Shown here: positions 32,770-42,120 of the stretch, one piece after another
How the letters are laid out: each line of letters opens with the position of its first letter
Position numbering within the stretch: position 1 is the stretch's first letter
Assembly (NCBI GenBank): GCA_015832175.1
Contig: WJXW01000007.1
Span: forward strand, 1,612,001 to 1,676,000
Origin: Paraphaeosphaeria minitans
Lineage: Eukaryota > Ascomycota > Dothideomycetes > Pleosporales > Didymosphaeriaceae
Direction: 5' to 3'
DNA: 64,000 nucleotides
Position numbers and translations under genes: made by a program
Notes under the pieces: generated by a model
Databases searched by the model: none
Told to the model about the DNA's origin: nothing
What the model saw: only the letters and a program-made list of their open reading frames with translations

Positions 32770-35148
32770 ATGGTAGCGTTCGGCGCCACGGCGCTTTTCC
32801 TCACGCTGCGCGTGCTTCTTTCGGCAACCCCGTCGTCTGCTGCGCCGGTCGCACAGGCAAACGCTCCTGCACCGGGTGCAGCCAGTGGCTACTGGCTTCC
32901 TGAGCTCGCTTCCAAGGGACAAGGAAAGGCTGCATTCAACGCCAACCCCGACACCTACCTGGTCTACCGCAACGTCAAGGACTTCGGAGCCACGGGCGAC
33001 GGCTCGACTGACGATACCGCTGCTATCAACAAGGCTATCGCTTCCCTGACCAAGGGATCTTCCGACAGCGAAGTGCGTTGCGGTGAGGGATGTGACTCTA
33101 CCACCATCACCCCGGCCGTCGTCTACTTCCCCCCCGGAACCTACATGATCAGCAAGCCCATTATTCAGTACTACTACACTCAGTTCATCGGTGATGCTAA
33201 GCAGCTGCCCACGCTCAAGGCTACCGCTGCTTTCGAGGGCATGGGTCTTATCGACGCTGATCCTTACATTGAGGGTGGCAACGGCGCCAACTGGTTCACC
33301 AACCAGAACAACTTCTATCGTTCCATCCGCAACTTCGTCATCGACATCTCGGCAGCCAAGGCCGCTGCCGGTGTGCACTGGCAGGTTTCGCAAGCCACCA
33401 GCATCCAGAATGTCGTCTTCAACATGGCTGATGCCAGCACCCCGGAAGGTCAGGCCCAGAAGGGTATCTTCCAGGACAACGGCTCCGGTGGTTTCATGAC
33501 CGACCTCGTCTTCAACGGCGGTGCCATCGGTGCCTTCCTCGGTAGCCAGCAGTTCACTACCCGCAACATGACCTTCAACAAGTGCGGCACTGGTATCTAC
33601 ATGAACTGGAACTGGCTCTGGACCATGAAGTCGAACACCTTCAACGGCTGCAAGGTCGGACTCGACATCGCCAACGCTCCTGACAACCAGACTGTCGGCT
33701 CTGTGCTTCTCTTGGACAGCAAGTACATCTCCACACCTGTCGGTGTCAACACTTCTTTCTCCGAGACCAGCATCCCCATCGGTGGTGGCACGCTCATCAT
33801 CGATAATGTTGACTTCTCTGGCACCGAGACGGCTGTTCAGGACTTCCAAGGCAAGAAGCTCCTCGCTGGTGGTTCGGTCGTCAAGACCTGGGCTCAGGGT
33901 AACGCTCTTGCCTCTGGCGGCACCCAAGGCCGCGTCCAAGGCGATGTTCAGAACGGACCTACCAAGCCCCAGAGTCTTCTTGGTAACGACGGTGGGCTCT
34001 TTGAGCGCAGCAAGCCTCTTTACGCCGACGTTGCTGCCGGCCAGTTCGTCAGCCTGAAGACTGCTGGTGCCAAGGGTGACGGTAAGACCGATGACACCAA
34101 GGCTGTGCAAGCTGCCATCGATGGTCTCACCGATGGCCAGGTCCTCTGGATCGACCACGGTGCCTACATCCTCTCTGACACCATCGTCATCCCTGCCGAG
34201 AAGAACGTCAAGATCGTCGGTGAGACCTACCCTCTCCTCATGGCCACTGGTGCCAACTTCGAGGACATGGAGAACCCCAAGCCGCTCTTCCAGGTCGGCA
34301 AGCAGACAGGTGATAAGGGCGCCTTCGAGATGTCCGACTCCATCATCACCACCAAGGGTCCCACTCCCGGTGCTATCCTCATGGAGTGGAACATCAACGC
34401 CGAGAACGGCGCCGCTGGTCTCTGGGACGTCCACTTCCGCATTGGTGGTTTCCAGGGTACTGAGCTCCAATCCGACACTTGCAGCAAGCAGAACGGCACC
34501 GCGCACGACGCCAACCCCAAATGCATCGGTTCCTTCATGCAGCTCCACATCACCAAGAAATCTAGCGGCTACTTCGAGAACGTCTGGCTTTGGACCGCCG
34601 ACCACGAGCTCGACCTCAAGGACCACAACCAGATTGACATTTACAACGGACGCGGCATGCTCGTCGAGTCGCAGGGGCCCGTCTGGCTCTACGGCACCGC
34701 TTCGGAGCACTCTGTCCTCTCGCAGTACCACTTCCAGGGCGCAAAGAACATCTACCTCGGCGCCATCCAGACCGAGACGCCGTACTACCAGCCCAACCCC
34801 AACGCGCTGCAGCCCTTCAAGAAGAACGACAAGTACTTCGACCCGGACATGAACACCAAGAGCGACAAGACGGCCTGGGCGGTGCGCATCATCGAGAGCG
34901 ACAACATCTGGGTCTACGGCGCGGGCACGTACAGCTTCTTCCAGGACTACAGCCAGGACTGCGTCGCGACCAACGACTGCCAGGAGCACATGAACGAGAT
35001 CGACGCCAAGTCGACCAACATCAACGTGTTTGGGCTGTCCTCCAAGGCATCCGTCAACATGATCACGCAGGACGGCAAGGGCCTTGCGCTCGACAGCGAC
35101 AACAGGTCCAACTTCTGCGCCACGCTGGGCATCTTTGCCCAGGCGTAG
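32770..35148 (+). CDS. Secreted glucan 1,3-beta-glucosidase, glycoside hydrolase family 55
   Basis: Extracellular exo-beta-1,3-glucanase of 792 residues in a single exon. The hydrophobic leader (residues 1 to about 24, ALFLTLRVLLSATPSSAAP) is a signal peptide. GH55 enzymes are two linked right-handed beta-helices. Both halves open with the pectate-lyase-superfamily motif seen here, first as VKDFGATGDGSTDDTAAINKAI and again as LKTAGAKGDGKTDDTKAVQAAI about 345 residues later. Other GH55 segments are VVYFPPGTYMISKPIIQYYYTQFIGD, ENVWLWTADHELD and WVYGAGTYSFFQDYSQDC. The family cleaves glucose from beta-1,3-glucan ends, for wall remodelling, autolysis or mycoparasitism. Codon usage is strongly C-biased at third positions, as in highly expressed fungal genes. 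That bias also leaves a 743-codon antisense frame open (see rejected items). Confidence 0.95.
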   Translation: MVAFGATALFLTLRVLLSATPSSAAPVAQANAPAPGAASGYWLPELASKGQGKAAFNANPDTYLVYRNVKDFGATGDGSTDDTAAINKAIASLTKGSSDSEVRCGEGCDSTTITPAVVYFPPGTYMISKPIIQYYYTQFIGDAKQLPTLKATAAFEGMGLIDADPYIEGGNGANWFTNQNNFYRSIRNFVIDISAAKAAAGVHWQVSQATSIQNVVFNMADASTPEGQAQKGIFQDNGSGGFMTDLVFNGGAIGAFLGSQQFTTRNMTFNKCGTGIYMNWNWLWTMKSNTFNGCKVGLDIANAPDNQTVGSVLLLDSKYISTPVGVNTSFSETSIPIGGGTLIIDNVDFSGTETAVQDFQGKKLLAGGSVVKTWAQGNALASGGTQGRVQGDVQNGPTKPQSLLGNDGGLFERSKPLYADVAAGQFVSLKTAGAKGDGKTDDTKAVQAAIDGLTDGQVLWIDHGAYILSDTIVIPAEKNVKIVGETYPLLMATGANFEDMENPKPLFQVGKQTGDKGAFEMSDSIITTKGPTPGAILMEWNINAENGAAGLWDVHFRIGGFQGTELQSDTCSKQNGTAHDANPKCIGSFMQLHITKKSSGYFENVWLWTADHELDLKDHNQIDIYNGRGMLVESQGPVWLYGTASEHSVLSQYHFQGAKNIYLGAIQTETPYYQPNPNALQPFKKNDKYFDPDMNTKSDKTAWAVRIIESDNIWVYGAGTYSFFQDYSQDCVATNDCQEHMNEIDAKSTNINVFGLSSKASVNMITQDGKGLALDSDNRSNFCATLGIFAQA

Positions 35149-35691
35149 TTGTGTCCGCGCCTGCTCCTCAGGCTGACGAGTCTCCTATTTCTCTTCTTCT
35201 TTTCGCCGCGAGATACCTCCTCGATTTAGACTTTGATTCTTTCCCTCTTGCGGGGCCCTATTGGTTAGCATAGCACAAAGCATGTATTTACCTTTCTTAC
35301 TCTCGTTCAAGAACCTTGACTGTCGCGCAAAGCACAGCACCAGCTAAGCATATGTTATACCCGAGTTGCTGGAAGTGATGGGATATGGTGGTAAACTGAA
35401 GTGAAGGGGTTGCATAGGCGGAGGATGAAGGACGCGCATACAGTATGTAGCAACCGAACGAAATGCAATGAAAGATGAACACATCCAAAATCCTCTTTGC
35501 CCGTACAACGCCTCCATCGTCCAGACTCTTCTCTTACTGTGACTCGCCATCACCGCGCTTCGCCCTGCCCCGCCCAGCACCGCGCCACAGCCCCTCGCCT
35601 AATCCTGCCCCGCAAAAAAACATGGCTCTCGAAAACTTGCCATGACCTGCAGCTCTCCAAGCACTCACACACAACAACACACACATTCGCC
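35149..35691. other. Intergenic, 0.54 kb
   Basis: 3' flank of the GH55 gene and promoter/leader of PUS7. The PUS7 frame is open back to 35497 without a needed start. No separate gene was seen. Confidence 0.5.
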
Positions 35692-38118
35692 ATGTCCGAA
35701 CTCTCGGACATCAACGCGCGCCCCGCAAAACGCGCGCGTCTCGACGAGCCCGCCGCCACCGCCGATGCGCTCCCCAAAGCCCCAATCGTGTCCGACACGC
35801 CCACCAGCACCAACGAACACGACCTCGAGCGCGAAGTCAGAGCCGGCATCGCCGAGTATGTGTGCCCGGATAACCTGGGATTCACGGGCGTGCTGAAGCA
35901 GCGGTATACTGACTTCTTGGTCAACGAGATTGGGCTCGATGGGGAGGTTCTGCATTTGAGAAAGGCGGGCGTCGAGGGGAAGCCCGAGAAACATGAGGAG
36001 GCGGTGGTTGCGAAGGAGAACGCGAATGGCAATCCGAAGAGGAAGGTGGAGGCATTGGAAGAAAGTGGACCCGTTGCGAAACTCAAGCTCGAGGAGAGTG
36101 TTGTGCAGGAGACGACTGTCGGCAGTGGCACTGGTGCGCTCCAAGAGAATGGAGCTGCGCCGCCGTCTGCAGAAGCTGGGAATGGCACCGTGGACATTGC
36201 GCCAACCAGCGAAGAGGCAGCAGAGCCGCCCAAGGAAGAGGAGTCATTCGAAGTCCCTGAGGCAGATCTCGCAACCCTTAACACTATATTCGGGGAGGAC
36301 ACCACCAAGGAGATCGTTGCGCTCGTCCGCGCGATACGCAGGAAGGAGGATCGCAAAGCAAAAGACTTCAGAGCCGTCATTGCGCCTCCGATAACAGACA
36401 AGGACATTCGAACGCGCGCTCACCAGTCGCTGCGCCAGATATTTCCCAATCTGCTCGAAAGCTCCATGGAGGCTGACCAGTCGCTGCGCATAAAAGCGGT
36501 TCCGCCAAAGGAACGCAAAGGGAAGAACAAGAAGGAGAGGGGCGACCGGGGCAACAACAACCGTGAGAACGGCCCGGATCGCCGAAAAGGACAGCTCGCG
36601 TGGGAAGAGCTAGGCGGTGAGTACCTGCATTTCACGCTCTACAAGGAGAATAAGGACACCATGGAAGTGATCGGCTTCCTGGGCAGCAAGCTGGGCGGGG
36701 GTAAAAACCCGTTCAGCTTCGCAGGCACGAAGGACAGGCGAGCATGCACTGTTCAGCGTGTGTGCGTAAAGCGTCAGACTGCCGAGCGCATAAACCATTT
36801 CAACAAGATGCTTTTCAGCGCGGCTGTTGGCGACTACTCATATGAGAAGAGGGATCTTGGCTTGGGCGATCTCAAAGGCAATGAGTTCGTTATAACGCTG
36901 CGTGACTGCCACTTCCAGAGTGAAGAGGGGCTGGACCTGGAGCAGCGCGTCAAACTTGCCAATGATATTGTTGCGAAGGCGATCACAGACTTCTCGAAAG
37001 AAGGCTTCATCAACTACTATGGTCTGCAGCGATTCGGTTCCTTTGCAGCTAGCACCGACACTGTGGGGTTAAAGATGCTCCAGAACAACCTAAAAGGCGC
37101 GGTGGAAGATCTGCTAGCCTATAGCGATACCGCGCTCGCAGCGGCCGAAGGCAGGTCCGAAGACCCTTCGATCATGATATCGCAGGATGACAGAAACCGC
37201 GCAAAAGCTTTGCACATCTGGAAAACCACCGGCAAAGGCGGTCCTGCTCTCGAAATCTTACCGTACAAGTTCAAGGCAGAGCGAAGCATCGTCCAGCACT
37301 TGAGCTCCAGGAACAGCAAAAGCGGAAGATACGACAGGACGAGCGACTGGCAGGGCGCTCTCCAGATCATCCCACGTCAGCTGCGTTTGATGTATGTGCA
37401 TGCCTATCAGAGTCTCGTGTGGAACACAGTAGCCGGCAAGCGCTGGAGCACGCACGGCTCCAAGGTCGTGGAAGGTGACCTCGTCCTTGTCCACGAGCAC
37501 AAAGACAAAGAAGCCAATGCCGAAGTCGCCGCCAAGGACTCCATCGATCAAGACGGCGAAATCGTCATAAACCCCGCAGGCGACGACAGTGCTCTTGCAG
37601 CGGACGACATGTTCGAGCGCGCCCGGGCTCTGACAGCGGAGGAAGCAGCGAGCGGACAGTACACCATCTTCGATATTGTGCTGCCGCAGCCGGGCTTCGA
37701 CGTCGAGTACCCCAAGAACGAGATCGGCAAGTTCTACGAGGAGTTCATGGGAAGCGAGAGGGGTGGAGGTCTAAATCCGCACAAAATGCGCCGGCCCTGG
37801 AGGGAAGTCAGCCTGAGCGGCGGTTACAGAAAGTTCCTTGCTCGGCCGCTGAAGCCGCTGGAGTACTCCGTGCACAGCTACACGAGGCCTGAGGAGCAAT
37901 TCGTGGAGACTGACTTGCAGAAGGTGAGGAAGGACGAGGGGAAAGAAGAGGCGCAGAACGGCGATGATGTCGAGATGGCAGACGAGGCGGCGAAGAAGAT
38001 TGCGGTGGTGATCAAGCTGCAGCTTGGATCTAGCCAGTACGCAACGATGGCGCTGAGAGAGTTGATGAAGGCGGGTGGGGTGAAGGCGTTCAAGCCTGAG
38101 TTCATGGGTGGGCGGTAG
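35692..38118 (+). CDS. PUS7: tRNA/mRNA pseudouridine synthase Pus7 (TruD family)
   Basis: Nuclear/cytoplasmic pseudouridine synthase that modifies U13/U35 of tRNAs, U2 snRNA and mRNAs. It has 808 residues in one exon. The TruD core is clear: FTGVLKQRYTDFLVNEI near the N-terminus, FAGTKDRRACTVQRV with the catalytic Asp348, and GFINYYGLQRFGS (about 438-450). RQLRLMYVHAYQSLVWN follows. The usual C-terminus is also present, with PGFDVEYPKNEIGKFYEEFM, then LSGGYRKFLARP and SSQYATMALRELMK. Residues about 130-250 and the stretch near 280-300 (KERKGKNKKERGDRGNN) are low-complexity inserts typical of fungal and metazoan Pus7. The chosen start follows an A-rich leader and gives an NLS-like PAKRARLDEP. 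An in-frame non-ATG extension upstream was ignored. Confidence 0.95.
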   Translation: MSELSDINARPAKRARLDEPAATADALPKAPIVSDTPTSTNEHDLEREVRAGIAEYVCPDNLGFTGVLKQRYTDFLVNEIGLDGEVLHLRKAGVEGKPEKHEEAVVAKENANGNPKRKVEALEESGPVAKLKLEESVVQETTVGSGTGALQENGAAPPSAEAGNGTVDIAPTSEEAAEPPKEEESFEVPEADLATLNTIFGEDTTKEIVALVRAIRRKEDRKAKDFRAVIAPPITDKDIRTRAHQSLRQIFPNLLESSMEADQSLRIKAVPPKERKGKNKKERGDRGNNNRENGPDRRKGQLAWEELGGEYLHFTLYKENKDTMEVIGFLGSKLGGGKNPFSFAGTKDRRACTVQRVCVKRQTAERINHFNKMLFSAAVGDYSYEKRDLGLGDLKGNEFVITLRDCHFQSEEGLDLEQRVKLANDIVAKAITDFSKEGFINYYGLQRFGSFAASTDTVGLKMLQNNLKGAVEDLLAYSDTALAAAEGRSEDPSIMISQDDRNRAKALHIWKTTGKGGPALEILPYKFKAERSIVQHLSSRNSKSGRYDRTSDWQGALQIIPRQLRLMYVHAYQSLVWNTVAGKRWSTHGSKVVEGDLVLVHEHKDKEANAEVAAKDSIDQDGEIVINPAGDDSALAADDMFERARALTAEEAASGQYTIFDIVLPQPGFDVEYPKNEIGKFYEEFMGSERGGGLNPHKMRRPWREVSLSGGYRKFLARPLKPLEYSVHSYTRPEEQFVETDLQKVRKDEGKEEAQNGDDVEMADEAAKKIAVVIKLQLGSSQYATMALRELMKAGGVKAFKPEFMGGR

Positions 38119-39079
38119 TAGGTAGGTAGAGAAGGCACGTCCGACCGACTTCGCCCTCGGTTTCGGATTGGACCGGGCCACGACAAAAACGATAGTCTCT
38201 CGTGGCTCAATGTTTTCCTGTCTGCGAATATTGTCCCTAGGACTCTACTATCTGACCGTTGCGCTTCGTATATATGAATGTACGATGCCATAGAGCACAC
38301 TGTGAAGCCAAATCTGTTGCCCTTCTTCCCGCTCTACAGTCGATTACATTGATGTTAGAAGAGTCGACTCACACCTGCTCAGGAACGTCAGAAGAAGTGT
38401 CGTGGTGGCTTTCTTGTCTCACAGTGTAGACATACTGACGAGCGCACCACCTCGGCAGGCAAGTAACACGGACGATTTTCAACAATTCTCCAGAAGAAGG
38501 CAAGAGCAGGTAGAGAAAAATGCCGACTTTGAGCGATATCCCGTAAACAGGCATAAACGGGGTTGGGCGCAGGTGCACTGGCAAGGAAAAGCAATTTACT
38601 GAAGACGAGAAGGAGCTATACGAAAGACCATAAGTAGAGAGCAAGAACGAGCTAATATCGTGGGGTTCGGCCGGAGTATTTGATAACATCTAAAAGGATC
38701 CGAAGGCAGGACTCACACAACCTGCTGCGGAAATGATTCGCCCAGACGAAGCTCGAACAAGTCCTGACCAACATACAATGCAGACAACGGCGAGTGCTCA
38801 GGTGCTGATTGGTGCAGAAACGTTTTGGTCTCCACCACGCAGAAATTGGAGATCGGGTGAAAGGGACTCGGGAATTTGAACATGGATATAACACCATGGT
38901 TAACTTCACACCCCCACCTTTGTCAAGCAGAACTGGCACATCGGCGGCAGCCTTTGGGACAAGTCGACCTACCAAAGCCCCCGAAGAGACCGAAGCCCTC
39001 GAAGTATGACCTACTGTAGCTGGATGAAAACACCACACAGAAAAGCATTACAGAAGGGCGAACAGGATGTCGAGGAGCG
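38119..39079. other. Region of uncertain coding content upstream of a HET-like relic
   Basis: Short plus-strand stretches read as protein, for example around 38465-38570 (QQFSRRRQEQVEKNADFERYP) and 38697-38850 (IRPDEARTSPDQ, ETFWSPPRRNWRS). They lie in different frames, are separated by stops, and join only through weak splice sites. They may be the decayed 5' part of the relic at 39080-39373, or a small intron-rich gene. I cannot decide from sequence alone. Confidence 0.3.
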
Positions 39080-39373
39080 AGAGAGAGAAATCAGAGGGAG
39101 ATTGTCAATTTCCGAGAAAGGCACTATAGGACTACCTTTATCAATCAAAAAGAGTGCAGGGAAGAGCGCAAGACTTGGGAGGAGATCTCGAAGCAGGAGA
39201 AAGCTATGCAAGATCTCAAGAAAGCGCTGGAAGAGCGGTATGGCGCCGGTGGATGAATGCTGGGAGAGTGCTATGTCCACGGTATGATGGATGAAGAAGC
39301 GATATCGATGCAGGGCCAAGGGGATGGGAAGTATCCGGGACATATTACTCCAGTGTTCTTTGAGATTTGTTGA
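39080..39373 (+). pseudogene. Relic of a heterokaryon-incompatibility (HET)-type protein, C-terminal end
   Basis: One plus-strand frame reads NFRERHYRTTFINQKECREE, then KTWEEISKQEKAMQDLKKAL. It continues EERYGAGG, a TGA stop, then in the same frame MLGECYVHGMMDEEAI and a second stop after FFEIC. The GECYVHG(I/M)MDGEA motif near the C-terminus is a well-known feature of Pezizomycotina HET-domain proteins. The internal TGA could have arisen from CGA by a single C-to-T change. The HET domain itself is not recognisable upstream. This is therefore most likely the tail of a decayed gene. Recognition of the motif is from memory; the frame and stop are read directly. Confidence 0.5.
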
Positions 39374-40001
39374 GGGTATGGCAGTGCGCGTTCTGTTCAG
39401 TTGCTTTTTCGAATTCCTGTCACTGGCGCGGGGGAGAGCTACAGGTAGGGACATGGTGGTTCAAAGCTGATGTGAGTTAAGCCAGAATATTGCATGTTTC
39501 AGCGCCTTTGCTTCTGTACGATGCTTCCCCTTTGCATCAGATGGGTCACCTATCCGTTCCAAGCTAATTCATCGCTCTCTAGGCTCGTCTCGACATGGAT
39601 TGGAATGACGCTCTGAACCAAAGGGTGTAATTCACCCGATCTTGTAACTGAGTACATAGAAGCCTAAGATGCATTGATGTTAACGTCAATGTAGCTGATG
39701 CTTGATCATACACGCCTTAGAAGCCTAAAGATTGGCGACGAATCAAGCCAGCATCCCTACGTAGAAGTCTCCGACGGCCTTACCCACTACCCCGCACAAG
39801 GGACCAATAACTGGCAAGTCGAGTCCCAGATTATCAACATGTATATCTGTCTACCGTGTGTAAGGTCATCACGTTATCACAGCAGCGCTGACTTGTGCCT
39901 TCCTCTCGTGACATCCTCTTCCAAACCCCGTCATCACAAACCACCTACCAGCCCAGCCCAGCCCAACCTCACCACACCGCCATAAAACTTTACCCGCAAC
40001 A
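39374..40001. other. Intergenic, 0.63 kb
   Basis: Between the relic and the GNAT gene. I saw nothing recognisable. Confidence 0.5.
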
Positions 40002-40682
40002 ATGCCAACACCCCCCAACGTCCACATCGCCCCCCTTTCCGACCTCGACATCCCTAAAACCTTCGGCGTGATGTCGCTCTCCTTCGGTGCAGACGCACCC
40101 TTCATCAACGCCTACTTCCCCGCGCACGCCACGCCCGCCGGCCGAGCCGCCGGCGGGGGGGGTTATTGTCGGGATAGGGGTCTGGACGTATATGACGGAG
40201 AAGTCGCCGCAGACGCTGGACGAGGCGGAGGGTGAGGAGGGGGTGAGGCGGTACTGGCCCGAGGAGGAGGATAGGGAGTGGATGGGGGTGTTGTGGAGGG
40301 ATTATGTTAAGCCAAGGACGGGGGCGTTGGTGGGGGCCGAGGGGAGGGGCGTTTATGGTAAGTCGAGTTGAGGTTCACAGTTAGTCGTTTGTTATGAAGG
40401 GCTAACGCCGGATGCGATTCAGTACTTGAGCTTCTCGCTGTGCATCCGGAGTATAGGCGGCTTGGTGCTGGTGCTGCGCTTGTGAATGTGGGATTGAAGG
40501 CAGCGGAGGAGAAGGGTGTCGATGCTATTATTGAGAGTACAGATGCTGGAGGACCATTGTATGAAAAGTGTGGATTGAAGTGCGAGATTGAAAGGATTGT
40601 GTTTGATGTTGGAGAACAGTTCGGCGGGAAGAAGACGCCGAAATTGTGTTTCATGACGAAGGGGGCGGTTGCAGCTTCCTAA
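40002..40682 (+). pseudogene. GNAT-family N-acetyltransferase with a reading-frame break at a G8 run
   Basis: The N-terminal frame (40002 to about 40155) reads IAPLSDLDIPKTFGVMSLSF, then FINAYFPAHATPAGRAAG. The next frame continues after the run of eight G at 40155-40162 as VIVGIGVWTYMTEKSPQTL, then EDREWMGVLWRDYVKPRT. An intron at 40358-40422 (GTAAGT, CTAAC branch, CAG) joins GVY to VLELLAVHPEYRRLGAGAAL. That segment contains the acetyl-CoA-binding R-x-x-G-x-A/G loop. Removing one G gives a 204-residue protein in phase throughout. From memory, homologues have an extra ~25 residues (an LLAW-type segment) between PAGRAAG and the VIVG strand. The lesion may therefore be a small deletion rather than only a miscounted homopolymer. 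The substrate is unknown. Confidence 0.72.
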
Positions 40683-41586
40683 AATCTTCGGTCGGTAACT
40701 GAGGATGCAAACCCAGTGGAGCTAAGTACACGAGGGGTGAGGGATATTTGCGATGAGTGATTGCGGTCTCAATTTTTTTTTTGTGTCATAAAAATTATTC
40801 AGGTGTACATCATGGTCGTTAACCTGTGCATATCAAAAATTCTCAATGCTGAAACAGACTGATCACAGTCGACGATCATCACAATAAAGCTGTCTTCCAT
40901 TTATAGACCTCATTGCTGGGGACAGGAGATATATCAAACTTCCTGTAGCCATAAGCATGACTGCTACAATACTTTGACCCTTTTCGTCTTCCAGCACTTC
41001 CAATGGGTGAGAAACGTCGCCTGGGTTGAACCACCACATGATTAGTAAGAATGCAAACAACCCTATGTTGATGACCCTGTTGGGTTCAAAAAGTGAGATA
41101 GAAAGCCGCTGTGCCTGGCGACCGATAACACTGATGGATAATATAGACGAACATTATTCAACTCTCTTGTAGAGCTGATGAGTTTTGATAAGTAAAGTAA
41201 CAAAGTAGAGTGCAAGAGCGATTGATTGTTAAGGTGCAGCGTAACGGCTATGGACGGCTGGTGCGTGACTCTTGCAGTACCTTCGTCCACATCACTCATC
41301 GCTTAGCGGTTGGACATGCACGAAATGCTAGGCCGTTGTGTCTTCGGTAAATACTAAAGACTGCAACTGCCTCGTGGCAGTATGCGCATTCCACGCAGCA
41401 CGAGAGCACGACCAAAACTGATAGACGAGAATGCAGGATGGTTAGGTAATGCAGGATGCCGAGAAGCCAGATGCTCGTTGCGCATGCCTCCTGCAATCTC
41501 CAACTGGCAGGACAATTAAAACAACGAAAAAACAGCTCACACACACCTCGCCATCGCAGACGCACTTCCACCCTCATGGCGCAGCA
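40683..41586. other. Intergenic, 0.9 kb, with a possible membrane-protein fragment on the minus strand
   Basis: Minus-strand 41130-40863 is open for about 88 codons with two hydrophobic segments (INIGLFAFLLIMWWF and SIVAVMLMATGSLIYLLS). A plausible upstream ATG lies at 41299, but no splice pair joins them in phase. It may be a gene fragment. Confidence is low. Confidence 0.3.
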
Positions 41587-42120
41587 TCAAGGCGACTCCT
41601 CAATGCACACCAACATCCCCCCCTTCTTCCCAAAACACTTCACACCCTCTTCATCCTCCTTGACATGCCCACAGTACACATGCCCTTCACACTCCCCCCT
41701 CCCGCACCGAAATCTCCTCACCTCCTTGCCCCCCTTCTCCAACACGTAGCACCCCTCGTGGCACACCAAGGAGTCATCCAAATGCGTGCACCGCAGCGCC
41801 TCGGGGACCCGGTAGGCCTTGACCTTGACAATCTTGGTCGGCATGTCGGACAGATGGCGCCACTCGAACTGCGTGTAGTCGGGCGTCGGGTCGTTGGCGC
41901 GGATGACGTGGAAGGGCTTTGTGTCGAGGGGTTCGCGGGTGAGGAAGGCTGGCAGGTACTTTGGGGGTGGGCGTGGGGGGGTGTAGACAGTGAGGGTGAA
42001 GGTGGTTTCGCGGGGTTCGGGTTTGCCGATGGGTTCCCAGTCGGGGTTCCAGAAGCCGACGTTGAAGTTTGTGGCCGTGTTTGGTTTTGGTTGGATGGTG
42101 TGGTCTGTGTTTTTGGCCAT
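41587..42120 (-). CDS. Hypothetical protein with a cysteine/histidine-rich C-terminus
   Basis: Single exon of 177 residues from the ATG at 42120; the frame is open a further 55 codons upstream. The N-terminal two thirds are Pro/Thr-rich (GFWNPDWEPIGKPEPRETT, TVYTPPRPPPKYLPAF). The last ~60 residues carry Cys and His at regular spacing: RCTHLDD, CHEGCYV, RCGRGECEGHVYCGH, CFGKK and CIEE. That is enough for one or two zinc sites, but the order does not match a named zinc finger that I know. No signal peptide or transmembrane segment was seen. It lies in an accessory-looking stretch with relics and minisatellites. I do not recognise the family. Confidence 0.5.
   Translation of the reverse strand: MAKNTDHTIQPKPNTATNFNVGFWNPDWEPIGKPEPRETTFTLTVYTPPRPPPKYLPAFLTREPLDTKPFHVIRANDPTPDYTQFEWRHLSDMPTKIVKVKAYRVPEALRCTHLDDSLVCHEGCYVLEKGGKEVRRFRCGRGECEGHVYCGHVKEDEEGVKCFGKKGGMLVCIEESP

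Noticed and set aside
32758..34989. A 743-codon open frame antisense to the GH55 glucanase gene
   Set aside because: It mirrors the C-biased third codon positions of the GH55 gene, starts at GTG, is dominated by Val/Leu/Asp/Glu/Gly and has no domain. GH55 on the plus strand explains the sequence fully.
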